Made by a program: the position numbers and the translations under genes
Assembly (NCBI GenBank): GCA_019745505.1
Contig: JAIETE010000177.1
Location: forward strand, 1 to 37,212
Length of the DNA stretch: 37,212 nt
Direction of reading: 5' to 3'
DNA from: Candidatus Obscuribacterales bacterium
GTDB lineage: Bacteria; Cyanobacteriota; Vampirovibrionia; Obscuribacterales; Obscuribacteraceae
Notes under the pieces: generated by a model
Told to the model about the DNA's origin: nothing
The model's input: the letters and a program-made list of their open reading frames with translations, nothing else
The model's database searches: none
Shown: positions 1 through 9,000 of the stretch, one piece after another
Numbering within the stretch: position 1 is the stretch's first letter
How the letters are laid out: each line of letters starts with the position of its first letter

Positions 1-76
1 TAGATAGTTTGTGAAAGCATGTTTTTGCACATATATACATTAGGTTTACTCTCAACGGCCGTGCCAGGTCGCCAAG

Positions 77-2050
77 ATGTCCGAACAGCAGAAGAAAAAG
101 CAGACCTTAATCGACAAGATGATGAAGAGCATCCCGACGCCGCCGACGGGACCGCCTCCTAGTGGTCCGCCTGAGGATGTAACGACGACTTTCGATGGCA
201 ATCTTTCCGAAAAACCCATTGCCTACCTGCTTCGCGCCGCAGAGCACTACGAAATCACCGGCAAAGTTTTTATTGGCTCGGTGCATTGCAATGTGTGCAT
301 TCAGTTCGGGCTGGGACGAGCTGTTCATGCAACTTCTCCCCTTTCTGTCGGCACTGAAGCAATTATGGATCTCTTCATCTGGAAAGACGGAGTTATCAGA
401 TTCGAACCAGGCGGGCAGCCCGAATCAGTCACCGTGCAGGAAAGCATCTCCGACATTCTGATTCGCGGTGAAGCCTTCATCAACAACCACAATTTCCTTG
501 AAAGCAACTACATCAACGAGCTGTCCTTTCTTCTCAGACCACCGGGTAGACTGGCTGAAGGTGAATTGGAAAATCGCCTGCGCGCGGCGCGTGTGCGAGA
601 TCCGCAATTGCATGCCGAGTTTTACTCCAATGTGTACGGCACGCGCAACATCAAGGACACAGCGGAGAAAATGGGGCTATCCCACAGTCAGTGGGTGAAT
701 ATCGCAGCGGATTTATTGAAGTTGGGCTTGCTTCTAACTCCGGACAATCGCTGCGTAAAAGCGGAAGATCCATTGCCTGCAGCGATGAATCCGCCGATGC
801 CCATCAGTCAGAGTCCGCCTCAGATCATTCTGCCGGAACTAGCTCCTAACGCCGTTTCCTTAAACATTCCCGAAACCAATAATCTTGCGCGTCCGGAAAT
901 GCCTGACATTTTCAAACCAAACCCTACTCGTGAAATCGCTTTTCCGGTGCCGTCTTTGAATGAGTGGAACATTGACACCAGGCACCCTAACCCGGCAGCC
1001 CAACAACCTCGGCCGCAACACCCTCCTAACGATGCAGTCAAAGTCGGCGTTCCGGAGGAAATGCTCACTCTCGACCCGATGATGAGGGATGCTGTTTGGC
1101 TTCTCTTGAACAAGGCTGAAACCGGCATCCTCAGCTTTGAAGCATTGCAATTTTTCCTTGAGCGTGAATTTGCCCGAGCGTTCAGATTCAAAACTTCGCT
1201 CTCTCTTGCTCTTTTCTGCGTGACGGTTAACCCCGACCCAGCCGGTAATATGCCGGCTGAGGTTTGCGCACTGCTGACCGAAGCGGTGAGAAATATCAAG
1301 CGAGACGTGGATATGTTCGGGCACTTCGGAGACAGAGCATTCGGCTTGCTCTTGCCGGGAGTCGAGAGCCACCAGGCTTGCGTCCTTGCGGGGCGGATCA
1401 ATAGAGATCTTGTGAAGATGAAACCAGATCTGGCAAGGTATGAGCCCTGTCTGCATTTCGGAATCGCATCGGCACCGCAAGATGCCACCGATATGGATTC
1501 GCTTGCAAAAGCCGCGCAAGTCGCTATGTTTATCGCCGCCCTGCACAACGATCTGTTGGTGGAAGCAAATCAGGTCAGCAATAAACAAACTCAACAACAA
1601 TTGAGTCAGGGCCAGAGACCCGAAGTTGTGGGAGAAACCATACAATTGCGACGCCCCACTGCGGCAGAACTAGCCTTGCCGCAGCCACAGCAGCCGCCGC
1701 CCGTGCCTCAATTTCCCATGCCGCAACCGCAGCAACAGCAGCCTCCACCCGTTCCACAATTCCCCATGCCGCAGCCGCAGCAACAGCAGCCTCCGCCCGT
1801 TCCACAATTCCCCATGCCGCAGCCGCAACAACAGCAGCCTCCGGCACCGCAGTTTCCCATGCCGCAGCCGCAGCAACAGCAGCCTCCGCCCGTTCCGCAA
1901 TTCCCCATGCCGCAGCCGCAACAGCAGCAGCCTCCAGCACCGCAGTTTCCCGACCCATCACAACAGCAACCAGTTCAGCAACAGCCTCCACAGCCACCGC
2001 AAAAACCCGGGGAACAGCCGCCTCCCCAGCAGCAAAATTACCAGTGGTAA
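77..2050 (+). CDS. DUF4388 / degenerate GGDEF protein with Pro-Gln repeat tail
   Basis: This 657-aa protein is probably a cytoplasmic signalling or scaffold protein, with no signal peptide or membrane segment. Residues about 38-115 resemble the DUF4388 (PatA N-terminal-like) domain found in gliding and response-regulator proteins. Residues about 360-500 have the length and pattern of a GGDEF domain, but the signature site reads HFGDRAFGLLLP instead of the GGDEF/GGEEF loop, so diguanylate cyclase activity is unlikely. From about residue 539 the chain is a Pro/Gln repeat of 16 residues (QPPPVPQFPMPQPQQQ), then a low-complexity end. The ATG at 77 has only a weak Shine-Dalgarno site (AGG). The domain calls are from pattern recognition; the role is not known. 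The downstream ribokinase gene appears to have its own promoter-like TATAAT at 2075. Confidence 0.85.
   Translation: MSEQQKKKQTLIDKMMKSIPTPPTGPPPSGPPEDVTTTFDGNLSEKPIAYLLRAAEHYEITGKVFIGSVHCNVCIQFGLGRAVHATSPLSVGTEAIMDLFIWKDGVIRFEPGGQPESVTVQESISDILIRGEAFINNHNFLESNYINELSFLLRPPGRLAEGELENRLRAARVRDPQLHAEFYSNVYGTRNIKDTAEKMGLSHSQWVNIAADLLKLGLLLTPDNRCVKAEDPLPAAMNPPMPISQSPPQIILPELAPNAVSLNIPETNNLARPEMPDIFKPNPTREIAFPVPSLNEWNIDTRHPNPAAQQPRPQHPPNDAVKVGVPEEMLTLDPMMRDAVWLLLNKAETGILSFEALQFFLEREFARAFRFKTSLSLALFCVTVNPDPAGNMPAEVCALLTEAVRNIKRDVDMFGHFGDRAFGLLLPGVESHQACVLAGRINRDLVKMKPDLARYEPCLHFGIASAPQDATDMDSLAKAAQVAMFIAALHNDLLVEANQVSNKQTQQQLSQGQRPEVVGETIQLRRPTAAELALPQPQQPPPVPQFPMPQPQQQQPPPVPQFPMPQPQQQQPPPVPQFPMPQPQQQQPPAPQFPMPQPQQQQPPPVPQFPMPQPQQQQPPAPQFPDPSQQQPVQQQPPQPPQKPGEQPPPQQQNYQW
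1691..1951 (+). repeat. 48-bp in-frame tandem repeat coding a Pro/Gln array
   Basis: There are five near-identical copies and a partial sixth of a 48-bp unit coding QPPPVPQFPMPQPQQQ, inside the gene at 77-2050. Two copies are one codon shorter (PPA in place of PPPV). The low nucleotide divergence between copies suggests recent expansion, and copy number may vary between strains. Confidence 0.9.
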
Positions 2051-2074
2051 TCTCTCAGCGACCGCCAACAGTTG

Positions 2075-2080
2075 TATAAT
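2075..2080 (+). promoter_or_regulatory. candidate -10 box for the ribokinase gene
   Basis: A perfect TATAAT lies 33 bases upstream of the ATG at 2113, just after the stop of the DUF4388 gene. No convincing -35 hexamer is seen at the usual distance, so this is a tentative promoter call. Confidence 0.35.
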
Positions 2081-2112
2081 CTGCCCTCGTCACTTTGTCG
2101 AAAGAGGGCAGG

Positions 2113-3057
2113 ATGAAAGCAGATCAGGTCATTGTGGTCGGCAGTCTCAGTCAGGATATCGTTGTCAGCACACCGCGATTGCCCGTGAAAGGCGAGACGA
2201 TAAGAGGCTCGAACTTCGGCATGTTCGCAGGCGGCAAAGGCAACAACCAGGCGATGGCTGCCGGACGTGCCGGTGCGAAAGTCGCTATGGTCGGAAGAGT
2301 AGGTTCCGACAGCTTCGGTGAAATGCTCATTCAGACTTTGAAGAAAAACAATGTCGACGCATCACATATGGTGCAGGACAAAGACGCCGGCACCGGCATC
2401 GCCATGATCACTGTGGACAGCGACGGAGACAACAGCATTATCATCGCGCAGCGAGCCAATCTCAACCTCTGCGACTCAGATATTGAAAAGGCGGAGTCGG
2501 TAATGTCGCAAAGCAAAATCTTGCTGATGCAATTGGAGGTGCCCACCGAGGCTGATACATGCGCTGCCAAATTAGCCCGAAAGCACGGCACTTTCGTCGC
2601 TCTCAATCCAGCGCCCGCGCCGGTTGACGGCAAGTTACCGGAAGAGCTTCTGGAAAATGTCGATGTCATCATTCCCAATCAGACTGAAGCGGAATTGATG
2701 ACCGGCATCAAGGTAGTGGATGAGAAAAGCGCATTGGTTGCTGCCGAAGAGTTGAAAAAACTTGGACCGAAAAACATCATCATCACACTGGGAGAGCTAG
2801 GTGCTCTGCTGGTAGAAGAGGGCAAGCCACCGCTCATGATCTCAAGCTACAAAGTAAATGCCATCGACACTACCGCTGCAGGCGATGCTTTTTGCGGTGC
2901 CCTGGCGGCAGCTTATGCGGGCGGTGAAAGTCTGGCAAATGCGGTCAAGTTCGGCTGCGCGGCAGGAGCACTGGCAACCACCAGAATGGGCGCCGAGCCT
3001 TCACTGCCGACAAAGGACGAAATTGAAAAACTGGTGCTGACGTCAACGACGAAATAG
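2113..3057 (+). CDS. rbsK: ribokinase, PfkB family
   Basis: This is a 314-aa carbohydrate kinase that would phosphorylate D-ribose at O5 with ATP, feeding the pentose phosphate pathway. The N-terminal PfkB signature GGKGNNQA is at residues 40-47. The C-terminal signature DTTAAGDAF begins at residue 252 and carries the catalytic base Asp258. Length and both motifs fit ribokinase better than fructokinase or adenosine kinase, though substrate cannot be fixed from sequence alone. ATG 2113 is preferred over the in-frame TTG at 2095 because GAGGG lies just upstream and the protein then starts at the usual place. No ribose transporter or regulator is adjacent. It converges on the histidine kinase gene with only 22 bases between them. 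Confidence 0.92.
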   Translation: MKADQVIVVGSLSQDIVVSTPRLPVKGETIRGSNFGMFAGGKGNNQAMAAGRAGAKVAMVGRVGSDSFGEMLIQTLKKNNVDASHMVQDKDAGTGIAMITVDSDGDNSIIIAQRANLNLCDSDIEKAESVMSQSKILLMQLEVPTEADTCAAKLARKHGTFVALNPAPAPVDGKLPEELLENVDVIIPNQTEAELMTGIKVVDEKSALVAAEELKKLGPKNIIITLGELGALLVEEGKPPLMISSYKVNAIDTTAAGDAFCGALAAAYAGGESLANAVKFGCAAGALATTRMGAEPSLPTKDEIEKLVLTSTTK

Positions 3058-3079
3058 GTTGCTGCCACCGGCGCCTCTG

Positions 3080-4903
3080 CTAGGGCGCACCTGTATGGTC
3101 GCCCGTTCTTGCCAGCGGAATACGGAACCAGAATTGACTGCCGTTGCCGTTATTACTGTCGACGCCGATCGTTCCACCATGCTCTTTGATAATCGCCGCA
3201 CAAATTGCCAGACCTAAACCGCTGCCCGTCTTTTTGTCGCGGTCGCGTTTAGATTGACGAAATCTGTCAAAAACCAGAGTTCTTTCTTCCTCCAGAATCC
3301 CGGGACCATTGTCTGAGACTCGCACCAGCAGCCACCCATCCTCTATCTCATGGTCCACGATTACCCTGCTGTCCTCAGGTGAAAACTTGATCGCATTGGA
3401 GATGAGATTGCTTATTACCTGAGTGAGTCGCTCATGATCGGCGCTCACCTTCTCATCGGTGGACGGCAAAACAATTTCGACCCGCTTCTTATCCGCCAGC
3501 GCAAGCAGAGAATCGGCAGCTATTTCCATGGTACGCAAAATAGATTTCTCTTCAAAGCGCATATCCCAGGCGCCGGATTCGAGCTTTTCCACATCCAAGA
3601 GATCATTGATCAGTCCAATCAATCGAGCGACGCTACCCTCGATTGTAGAGATTATTCGCAGTGCCGCCTCCGGCAAATCGCCGTGCATGCCGCCAGCCAG
3701 TGTGCCCAGGCGCATATTGATGGACGTGAGAGGACTGCGCAAATCATGGCTGACGATCGCCACAAATTCTTGCTTCATTCGCTCCAGTTGCTTTCTCTGC
3801 GATATGTCGTGCGCCACGCAAACCAAGGTCTTTTCCTGCTCCACGTAACGCACTGACCAGCGTGTATCAATAATGGTCCCGTCCTTGCGAACTACTCGAT
3901 TCTCAAAAGATTCCTGCGGTTCGAACGAATCACGCTGAGCTGCTTCTAAAGCCTTTGTCGTCCTGTCTACATCATCATCGTGAACGATGGAAGCAATTCT
4001 CTTTCCCATCAATTCATCCGAATCGTAGCCCCAAACCGACAAAGCGGCCGTGCTGACTTCGGAAAAGGCGAGAGCATTGTTCAAAGAACAGATTACATCG
4101 GCCGCATAATCGACAATGGCACGCTGCTTACGCAGGGTCGTTTCCAGTTCTTGCGACATGCGGCGAAACTCTAGATCGAGCACTTCCAGCTCGCTCTGCC
4201 CTTGCAGGGGTGGATTGAGTTCGCGACCGGCAGCCAGTCTTTGCGCATTATCGATTAACACGTCAAATCTTCTCGAAATGCGAAGACTGAGAGACAGAGC
4301 AATCCCGCTGATGACTGCTCCTGTAGCCAGAACCAGTATTAGCACCAGGCGCCCCTGCTCCTCCCGCTCCTTGCTCTTTTTTTCGGCCACCTCATCGAGC
4401 TTCTGCAGTTGAGTCTGAATCATGCCGTTCAAGATTTCACCGGCTCTGAAGGCATCTCTTTTCATGGCCCCGCCGTACTGCATGAAAGCGAACATATTGC
4501 CTTCTTTGAAGGCCGGCAGAAATTTCTGCGTATTTGAATTTGCACGTTTGGTCAGCACTTCTATTTCCGCAACTTTCTGGCTGGCAACTTCATCTCCGTG
4601 ACAAAATTCCTTCAGCTCGCTTATCAATTTGGTGGCCGCCCAGACATGCTTGAAGTACTGGTTGAGCAAATTCTGATCCGTGCATTGCGAAAAAACAAAC
4701 TCATTACCCACCTGATAAGCCCAGAGGAATTCACTGCGCAACGCATTCGCCTTTTTCAAAAGCAGGCGGGAATGAGCCTCTCGCTTCAATTCGTCGCCGG
4801 AGGTCTGTAAACTCGAGTAGAGCATAAAACCAATGATCAGCTCGAAAACCACCGGAATAATTACCAGAAGCAAGAGTTGATGGGATAGCTTTAGTTTTTG
4901 CAC
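3080..4903 (-). CDS. membrane-bound PAS sensor histidine kinase
   Basis: This is a 607-aa hybrid-free sensor kinase. Transmembrane helix 1 is at about 9-32 and helix 2 at about 185-207. They enclose a 150-residue helical, probably periplasmic, sensor region of unknown ligand. A HAMP-like linker (208-255), a PAS/PAC domain (about 262-375), a HisKA domain with phospho-acceptor His386 (SHDLRSPL) and a HATPase_c domain follow. The N-box asparagines are 499/503, DNGPGI is at 531-536 and GSGLGLAI at 560-567. All catalytic motifs are intact. The start is GTG at 4903; the Shine-Dalgarno site is weak. No response regulator gene lies nearby, so this is an orphan kinase whose partner is elsewhere. Confidence 0.93.
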   Translation of the reverse strand: MQKLKLSHQLLLLVIIPVVFELIIGFMLYSSLQTSGDELKREAHSRLLLKKANALRSEFLWAYQVGNEFVFSQCTDQNLLNQYFKHVWAATKLISELKEFCHGDEVASQKVAEIEVLTKRANSNTQKFLPAFKEGNMFAFMQYGGAMKRDAFRAGEILNGMIQTQLQKLDEVAEKKSKEREEQGRLVLILVLATGAVISGIALSLSLRISRRFDVLIDNAQRLAAGRELNPPLQGQSELEVLDLEFRRMSQELETTLRKQRAIVDYAADVICSLNNALAFSEVSTAALSVWGYDSDELMGKRIASIVHDDDVDRTTKALEAAQRDSFEPQESFENRVVRKDGTIIDTRWSVRYVEQEKTLVCVAHDISQRKQLERMKQEFVAIVSHDLRSPLTSINMRLGTLAGGMHGDLPEAALRIISTIEGSVARLIGLINDLLDVEKLESGAWDMRFEEKSILRTMEIAADSLLALADKKRVEIVLPSTDEKVSADHERLTQVISNLISNAIKFSPEDSRVIVDHEIEDGWLLVRVSDNGPGILEEERTLVFDRFRQSKRDRDKKTGSGLGLAICAAIIKEHGGTIGVDSNNGNGSQFWFRIPLARTGDHTGAP

Positions 4904-5098
4904 AGGGATTCGCAGAGTCGGCGCGGTCGCTCTATATAATACTGAGCTTTTTCATCTGAAAACGATTCAATTCATAGTCCTGACACATTGTTGCCACGGT
5001 TGACGTTTAGTCTGGGTTCACTTACCAGTTAGCCTGTCCCTTACCAGATCCAATCCCGCTGTAAAGCGCGCTCCCATGTAACCCTTTTGAGGATATCC

Positions 5099-5863
5099 AT
5101 GAGACCCGATTGCTGCCGCTCTGCCGGCTTAGCCCCCGATTCCGTCTGCTCTCTATTCGAAAGAGGAAGCATACCCGGCGCTGTTCCGGGACGTATCCCA
5201 GACGAATACTCAGCGAACCAGCCTATCTATTTAGAGGGTCCGATCAGTCTCGATGAGTTTCTCGCCCGGGATAAAGAGCCCGGCAACGACCTTGATATGA
5301 ATCCACAAAGAGCAGGACAGAACTCCCTTTTGTGGCCGGTTATTTCGCGTTTCTCGTTTGTTGCAGCCCTGTCAGCGGCCATTATTTCCACTTTTTCGAT
5401 TTGCCTCCAGGCTCAAGCCAGAGATGAGAAAATCTCAGGCAATCTGAAGATTGCAGCACGAAACGACTGCGCAAGCACTTCCAGTGGGCGCATAATCAGC
5501 TTTGTCTGCGGCCGACCGAATACTCTGCAATTGCTTGCCCCTATCGATTTACCCGAAGCAAAACCGGTCAGATTTCTGCCGCAAGGAGCATCTCCAATTG
5601 CTGAGATGAAATACATGCCGGCCGCCCCGGCAATGAAAGCCACGAAAACGCCCACAGACACAGGCGCCAAGACGAAAACGGAGGCAAGCGCAGGAGATCG
5701 TATCTATCGGCGCCTGCTCAAACTATCGCTGGCAGACCCTGCTGTCTATGAGGCTGAAGGCTCGTCCCTGATCACATATTTTTCAATTCTCACCGGCGGA
5801 CAAGACAAACAGCGCGTCCAGCAGCTGGAAAAAATTCTAGAGAAGAATTTGAACGAAAAGTAG
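5099..5863 (+). CDS. hypothetical protein with one internal membrane segment
   Basis: This 254-aa protein matches no family that I recognise. Residues about 1-75 are polar, a hydrophobic stretch follows at about 82-106 (WPVISRFSFVAALSAAIIS and onward), and the rest is polar with a Lys/Thr/Ala-rich linker around 175-195 and a helical C-terminus. This suggests a single-pass membrane protein with a long N-terminal cytoplasmic part. ATG 5099 is chosen over the in-frame TTG at 5087 because GAGG sits six bases before it. Its stop abuts the stop of the convergent gene in the palindrome TAGCTA at 5861-5866, so there is no intergenic space. Confidence 0.7.
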   Translation: MRPDCCRSAGLAPDSVCSLFERGSIPGAVPGRIPDEYSANQPIYLEGPISLDEFLARDKEPGNDLDMNPQRAGQNSLLWPVISRFSFVAALSAAIISTFSICLQAQARDEKISGNLKIAARNDCASTSSGRIISFVCGRPNTLQLLAPIDLPEAKPVRFLPQGASPIAEMKYMPAAPAMKATKTPTDTGAKTKTEASAGDRIYRRLLKLSLADPAVYEAEGSSLITYFSILTGGQDKQRVQQLEKILEKNLNEK

Positions 5864-6688
5864 CTAGGGCAAAACGAGTCTGGTCAGATCGCTGGCGGTG
5901 TCCGTGAGGTTCATCACGTCCGAATCTTCTTTCATCACCTTGTAGTGCTTGGGCACAGCGAAAAACTCAGAAGGCTTCTTCTCGCGAACGATCTTGCTAG
6001 TCTGCAAGCGATAATTAGTGTTCTCGAGTCGATCTTTGAAATCGCTGCGATGCGTCTGAAACCAGAGCTCACCGCCATTTTGAGAATAATTGAGACGCAA
6101 TTCTATGGGAATAGCTCCGGTTATTGGAATTGCATAGAGAGTTTCGATGACCGAAACGACTCTGTTGAAACTTTCCTTTGTGTCGACGACTTTCATCTCA
6201 GCGCAATTTATTTCCGCGGGCTTGCCGGAGCGATTTCTTCCGCGCGCGTAAATCTCGACTATGGAAACTTGCTGTCCTTTGTATCGAATGCTCTTTTTTT
6301 CCTTCGGATACCAGGTTCTTATAGGAGTTAGTCCTCCGGAGGTAATAATGAAGCCTCGCTTGTAGAACATCTCAAAAGTGATTCCGAATATTGCTTTATG
6401 AGCTGGATTGTAGATGTAGACACGATCAGTATCCTGCCTATAAAGAACGACAATATCTCCGCTTCCGTAATCGAGACGCATCAATTTGGGAGCGACATAA
6501 ATGTCCACCGTCCCGAGTGCCCGATGAAGCTGGCTGAGGTGCCAGACCATTTCATCCTTGGCTTGGGCCGCCTGCGCAAAAACAGCCAAAAGGCAATGCG
6601 CAACAGCGCAAACAGCTGCCGCCTGCACAATTCTCAGGACCGGCCTGGGCGACAGATTCTTGTTATACGAATGAAACAATCCTTGCAT
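5864..6688 (-). CDS. secreted hypothetical protein, outer-membrane lipoprotein-sorting-like
   Basis: This is a 274-aa protein with a long N-terminal export signal. A charged start is followed by hydrophobic residues about 17-40, ending in AQAAQA near 42. The mature part is rich in beta-strand pattern (for example MVWHLSQLHRALGTVDIYV, then repeated short strands to about 240). This would fit a LolA/DUF4412-like one-sheet fold in the periplasm, but I see no diagnostic motif and the assignment is a guess. It ends exactly at the end of the convergent gene at 5863. It has no evident operon partner. Confidence 0.7.
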   Translation of the reverse strand: MQGLFHSYNKNLSPRPVLRIVQAAAVCAVAHCLLAVFAQAAQAKDEMVWHLSQLHRALGTVDIYVAPKLMRLDYGSGDIVVLYRQDTDRVYIYNPAHKAIFGITFEMFYKRGFIITSGGLTPIRTWYPKEKKSIRYKGQQVSIVEIYARGRNRSGKPAEINCAEMKVVDTKESFNRVVSVIETLYAIPITGAIPIELRLNYSQNGGELWFQTHRSDFKDRLENTNYRLQTSKIVREKKPSEFFAVPKHYKVMKEDSDVMNLTDTASDLTRLVLP

Positions 6689-6804
6689 ACGATAATGCTA
6701 CCCCGGAACACGCGATGTCCCAGATCCATTTTTCAGGTTCACGCCAGATTCATGCCGGCAGTCTTAAGCTTCTATAGTCCACCTCCCGGACAAGGACTTC
6801 CAAA

Positions 6805-7359
6805 ATGACCGAACCCGTTTCTAATGTAATGCTCGTAATCTGTTCCTATACGCCTGTTCCTCCCCAGGCTTCCACGCTGGCAGTAGACTTCGACTGGTGC
6901 CTTGAATTGGCAGCATCTGTTGATGCCGAAGCCGAACAGCAAGTCACGCGGGCCAGATACATTTTCGAGACTCTGGCCGTTCACCCGACTCGAAAGTTTG
7001 CCGCTTTGAGCAGCGACGAGCAGGAAAGAAGAAGTCTCAACAGCCCCTATTTCCGACTGCTCAAAGCGCGCGCCAGACGAGTGCGGCTAGCGGCGTGCAA
7101 ATCACCGGTTTCCAGCCTGATGCTGGCTGTAAATCCGGCTTGCCGTGCCTATATCAATCTCGCCGAAGAAAGAAAGCATTCAAGATTATCCGCCGGGCAG
7201 CAGACCAAGAAACTGCGCGAACTGGTTTGCACAATGGCAGAAACGCAAAAAGAACCGGCCAGCGTTCCGCAAGACGCCATCCGCACCGCCCAAGACCCAG
7301 TGCAGACACTGCGCTTACAGCCGTTCTTCACAGCCCAACCGCTGTTCTCTCCAGCTTAA
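6805..7359 (+). CDS. hypothetical protein
   Basis: This 184-aa protein is not recognised. It is mainly helical and polar, with basic stretches (LLKARARRVRLAACK around residues 89-103) and a Pro/Gln-rich tail. No signal peptide or membrane helix is seen. The ATG at 6805 follows AAGGAC with about seven bases spacing. Two other open frames overlap its second half on the plus strand, but this one has the best start and the longest extent. It may be a real but lineage-specific gene. Confidence 0.5.
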   Translation: MTEPVSNVMLVICSYTPVPPQASTLAVDFDWCLELAASVDAEAEQQVTRARYIFETLAVHPTRKFAALSSDEQERRSLNSPYFRLLKARARRVRLAACKSPVSSLMLAVNPACRAYINLAEERKHSRLSAGQQTKKLRELVCTMAETQKEPASVPQDAIRTAQDPVQTLRLQPFFTAQPLFSPA

Positions 7360-7404
7360 TTCTGGCTTTCGCCGAGACTTTCCGGCATATCTCGAAGTTT
7401 TTCA

Positions 7405-7455
7405 TTCACCTGTGAGGCTTTGCGGCCATATAATGTGAAAAAGATCTTTTCACAT
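7405..7455 (+). promoter_or_regulatory. promoter with overlapping palindromic operator for the MEDS gene
   Basis: A TATAAT at 7429-7434 has a weak -35 (TTCACC, 7405-7410) 18 bases upstream. A perfect inverted repeat, ATGTGAAAA (7433-7441) and TTTTCACAT (7447-7455), overlaps the end of the -10 box, the expected start site and the start codon. A repressor bound here would block transcription. No Shine-Dalgarno site precedes the ATG at 7454, so the message may be almost leaderless. Confidence 0.55.
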
Positions 7456-8101
7456 GCATGCCGACGACCACTATCACGACCTGAAAAACTATGTTTCCTC
7501 TATGGGCAAACATAGCCATATCTGCATGGTCTATCGCGACCGAGAAGAACAGATCACCGCGCTGGCTGAGTATTTCCGCACGGGCTTCAGACTGGGGCAG
7601 AAATGCGTCTACATCTCGCATCCGGATACGGCGAGCTTTGTGAGAAACGTGATGCTGCGGGCGGGAATGGACGTGGAAAGCGACGTTAAGGACGGATCGC
7701 TGACTTTTCTCACGCCGGAAGAGACTTACTTATCCGGCGGCGATTTCAACGGCGATAACATGATCGCAAAAATTGAGCAGATGATTGCAGACGCTTATTC
7801 CGACGGCTTCAACGGATTGCGAGGAGCAGGGGATATGAACTGGGCTTTGCAAGCGAATGTCTCCGCCAAAGAGATAATCGCATACGAGAGCAAGTGCAAT
7901 CGCCTGTTTGAACAGTTTCCTCTCATGGGAATGTGCCAATACGATCAGCGAGTTTTTCACCCGGAGACAGTGCGCATGCTGATAAAGACACATCCCACTC
8001 TGTTAAAAGATGGGCATGTCTTTCGCAATCCGAATTTCGTTACACCCGATCGGTTTCTGGCAATGCTCGAAGAAAAGGAAGAACTGAGACTCGCGGTTTA
8101 G
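7454..8101 (+). CDS. MEDS-domain sensor protein (DcmR-like)
   Basis: This 215-aa protein is nearly all one MEDS (methanogen/methylotroph DcmR sensory) domain. The segments HSHICMVYRDREEQ (about 20-33), FRTGFRLGQKCVYIS, GAGDMNWAL and CQYDQRVFHPE match the family's conserved blocks, which resemble a KaiC/RecA-like fold without intact Walker motifs. In known proteins the domain sits beside kinases or DNA-binding domains. Here it is free-standing, so it may act through a partner or control its own palindromic operator only if it binds DNA by other means. The start at 7454 lacks a Shine-Dalgarno site; Met17 is an alternative that lacks one too. Confidence 0.85.
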   Translation: MHADDHYHDLKNYVSSMGKHSHICMVYRDREEQITALAEYFRTGFRLGQKCVYISHPDTASFVRNVMLRAGMDVESDVKDGSLTFLTPEETYLSGGDFNGDNMIAKIEQMIADAYSDGFNGLRGAGDMNWALQANVSAKEIIAYESKCNRLFEQFPLMGMCQYDQRVFHPETVRMLIKTHPTLLKDGHVFRNPNFVTPDRFLAMLEEKEELRLAV

Positions 8102-8149
8102 CTTTCTTACAAATAGCCTCAGCGCAGCGTCGCCGTCATTCCGTTTTTA

Positions 8150-8175
8150 CTATATTGTTTAATAGTTATATTGAA
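8150..8175. other. AT-rich junction motif, copy a
   Basis: The core TTTACTATAT, two bases, then TTTAATA lies between the ends of two convergent genes. A close copy occurs at 18660-18682 and related ones at 23857-23877 and 29818-29838. No function is assigned. It lies just outside the minus-strand terminator at 8194-8248. Confidence 0.5.
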
Positions 8176-8193
8176 AAAAGCAAAAGAGAGAAA

Positions 8194-8248
8194 CGCCTGA
8201 CAGGCGCCCTCCCTTCGCTTTGCAAAACGCTCTGCTTGCCGTCAGGCG
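8194..8248 (-). terminator. rho-independent terminator of the HAD gene
   Basis: CGCCTGAC (8194-8201) pairs with GTCAGGCG (8241-8248), which overlaps the last codons of the HAD gene. A smaller hairpin, CGCCTG/CAGGCG, shares the 8194 arm. Reading the minus strand, a T-rich run (TTTCTCTCTTTTGC then six T) follows. Confidence 0.6.
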
Positions 8249-8901
8249 AGCATGCGCTCCACTTCCGACAGTGAGCGAACCACATGCGCATTGGGCTTAT
8301 CGAGCCTGTTCACCTTGCCGGTGCGGTCGATAAGAATGGCGTGCATACCGGCTGCCAGCGATCCTTCGACATCCGACGATAGGCTATCGCCAATCATCAA
8401 ACAATCTTCAGCGTCAACGCTGAACAGCTGTGCAGCATGGTTGAAGATTGCGGGCGACGGTTTGCGCACGCCCACCTCGAAGGAATAGACCAAATGCTCG
8501 AAGTGAGCACCCAGACCCATTTCCTTGAAAACGCGGCGAACGGGAAACGGCCAGAGATTGGAGATGAGCCCCAGACGATAGCCGGCGCGACGAAGCTGTT
8601 CGAGCACCTTGTCGGCATCGTCATATGCGGTAGCGGCCTTGCGCTCCTGGGACAGCAACCTGAGGAATGCCGCCTGAGAGCCGCGGGGAACCTTCAGCGA
8701 GAAAGCGTCCGCCACTTCCCGAAGGAAAAGGCGCGGATCCGCGACATTAGTCGTCAGACATTTAGTGAGAAACTCCGGGTCGAGCGGCTCGCCGGGCTTG
8801 CGATGCTTCAGCAATTCCTGCAGAGTGTGTATCGGATCGACGGGCAACCCAAACACAAGAGTCATCCATAAGTCGAACAGCACCACTTTCGGTTTCTTCA
8901 T
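8242..8901 (-). CDS. HAD-superfamily hydrolase
   Basis: This is a 219-aa phosphatase-like enzyme of the haloacid dehalogenase superfamily, subfamily IA layout. Motif I is FDLWMTL (residues 10-16), with the nucleophile Asp11; the second acidic residue is replaced by Trp, which resembles dehalogenase-type variants (DxYxT) more than classic phosphatases. Motif II is in GLISNLW, motif III Lys is in GVRKPSPAIF, and motif IV is GDSLSSD. The cap domain lies between motifs I and II. The substrate is unknown. The start ATG at 8901 follows a perfect AGGAGG five bases upstream. It ends convergently with the MEDS gene. Confidence 0.9.
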   Translation of the reverse strand: MKKPKVVLFDLWMTLVFGLPVDPIHTLQELLKHRKPGEPLDPEFLTKCLTTNVADPRLFLREVADAFSLKVPRGSQAAFLRLLSQERKAATAYDDADKVLEQLRRAGYRLGLISNLWPFPVRRVFKEMGLGAHFEHLVYSFEVGVRKPSPAIFNHAAQLFSVDAEDCLMIGDSLSSDVEGSLAAGMHAILIDRTGKVNRLDKPNAHVVRSLSEVERMLA

Positions 8902-9000
8902 GAAACCTCCTGGGCAATGGTGAAAGCGTTGTTGCGAAGTCTAGGGAGGCACCGATTGCGCCTCCCCGGTGGATTTATGCTTGTCTTCGTGCCGCCCGAC

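Noticed and set aside
2095..2112. TTG start extending ribokinase by six residues
   Set aside because: ATG 2113 has a GAGGG ribosome site and gives the usual ribokinase N-terminus.
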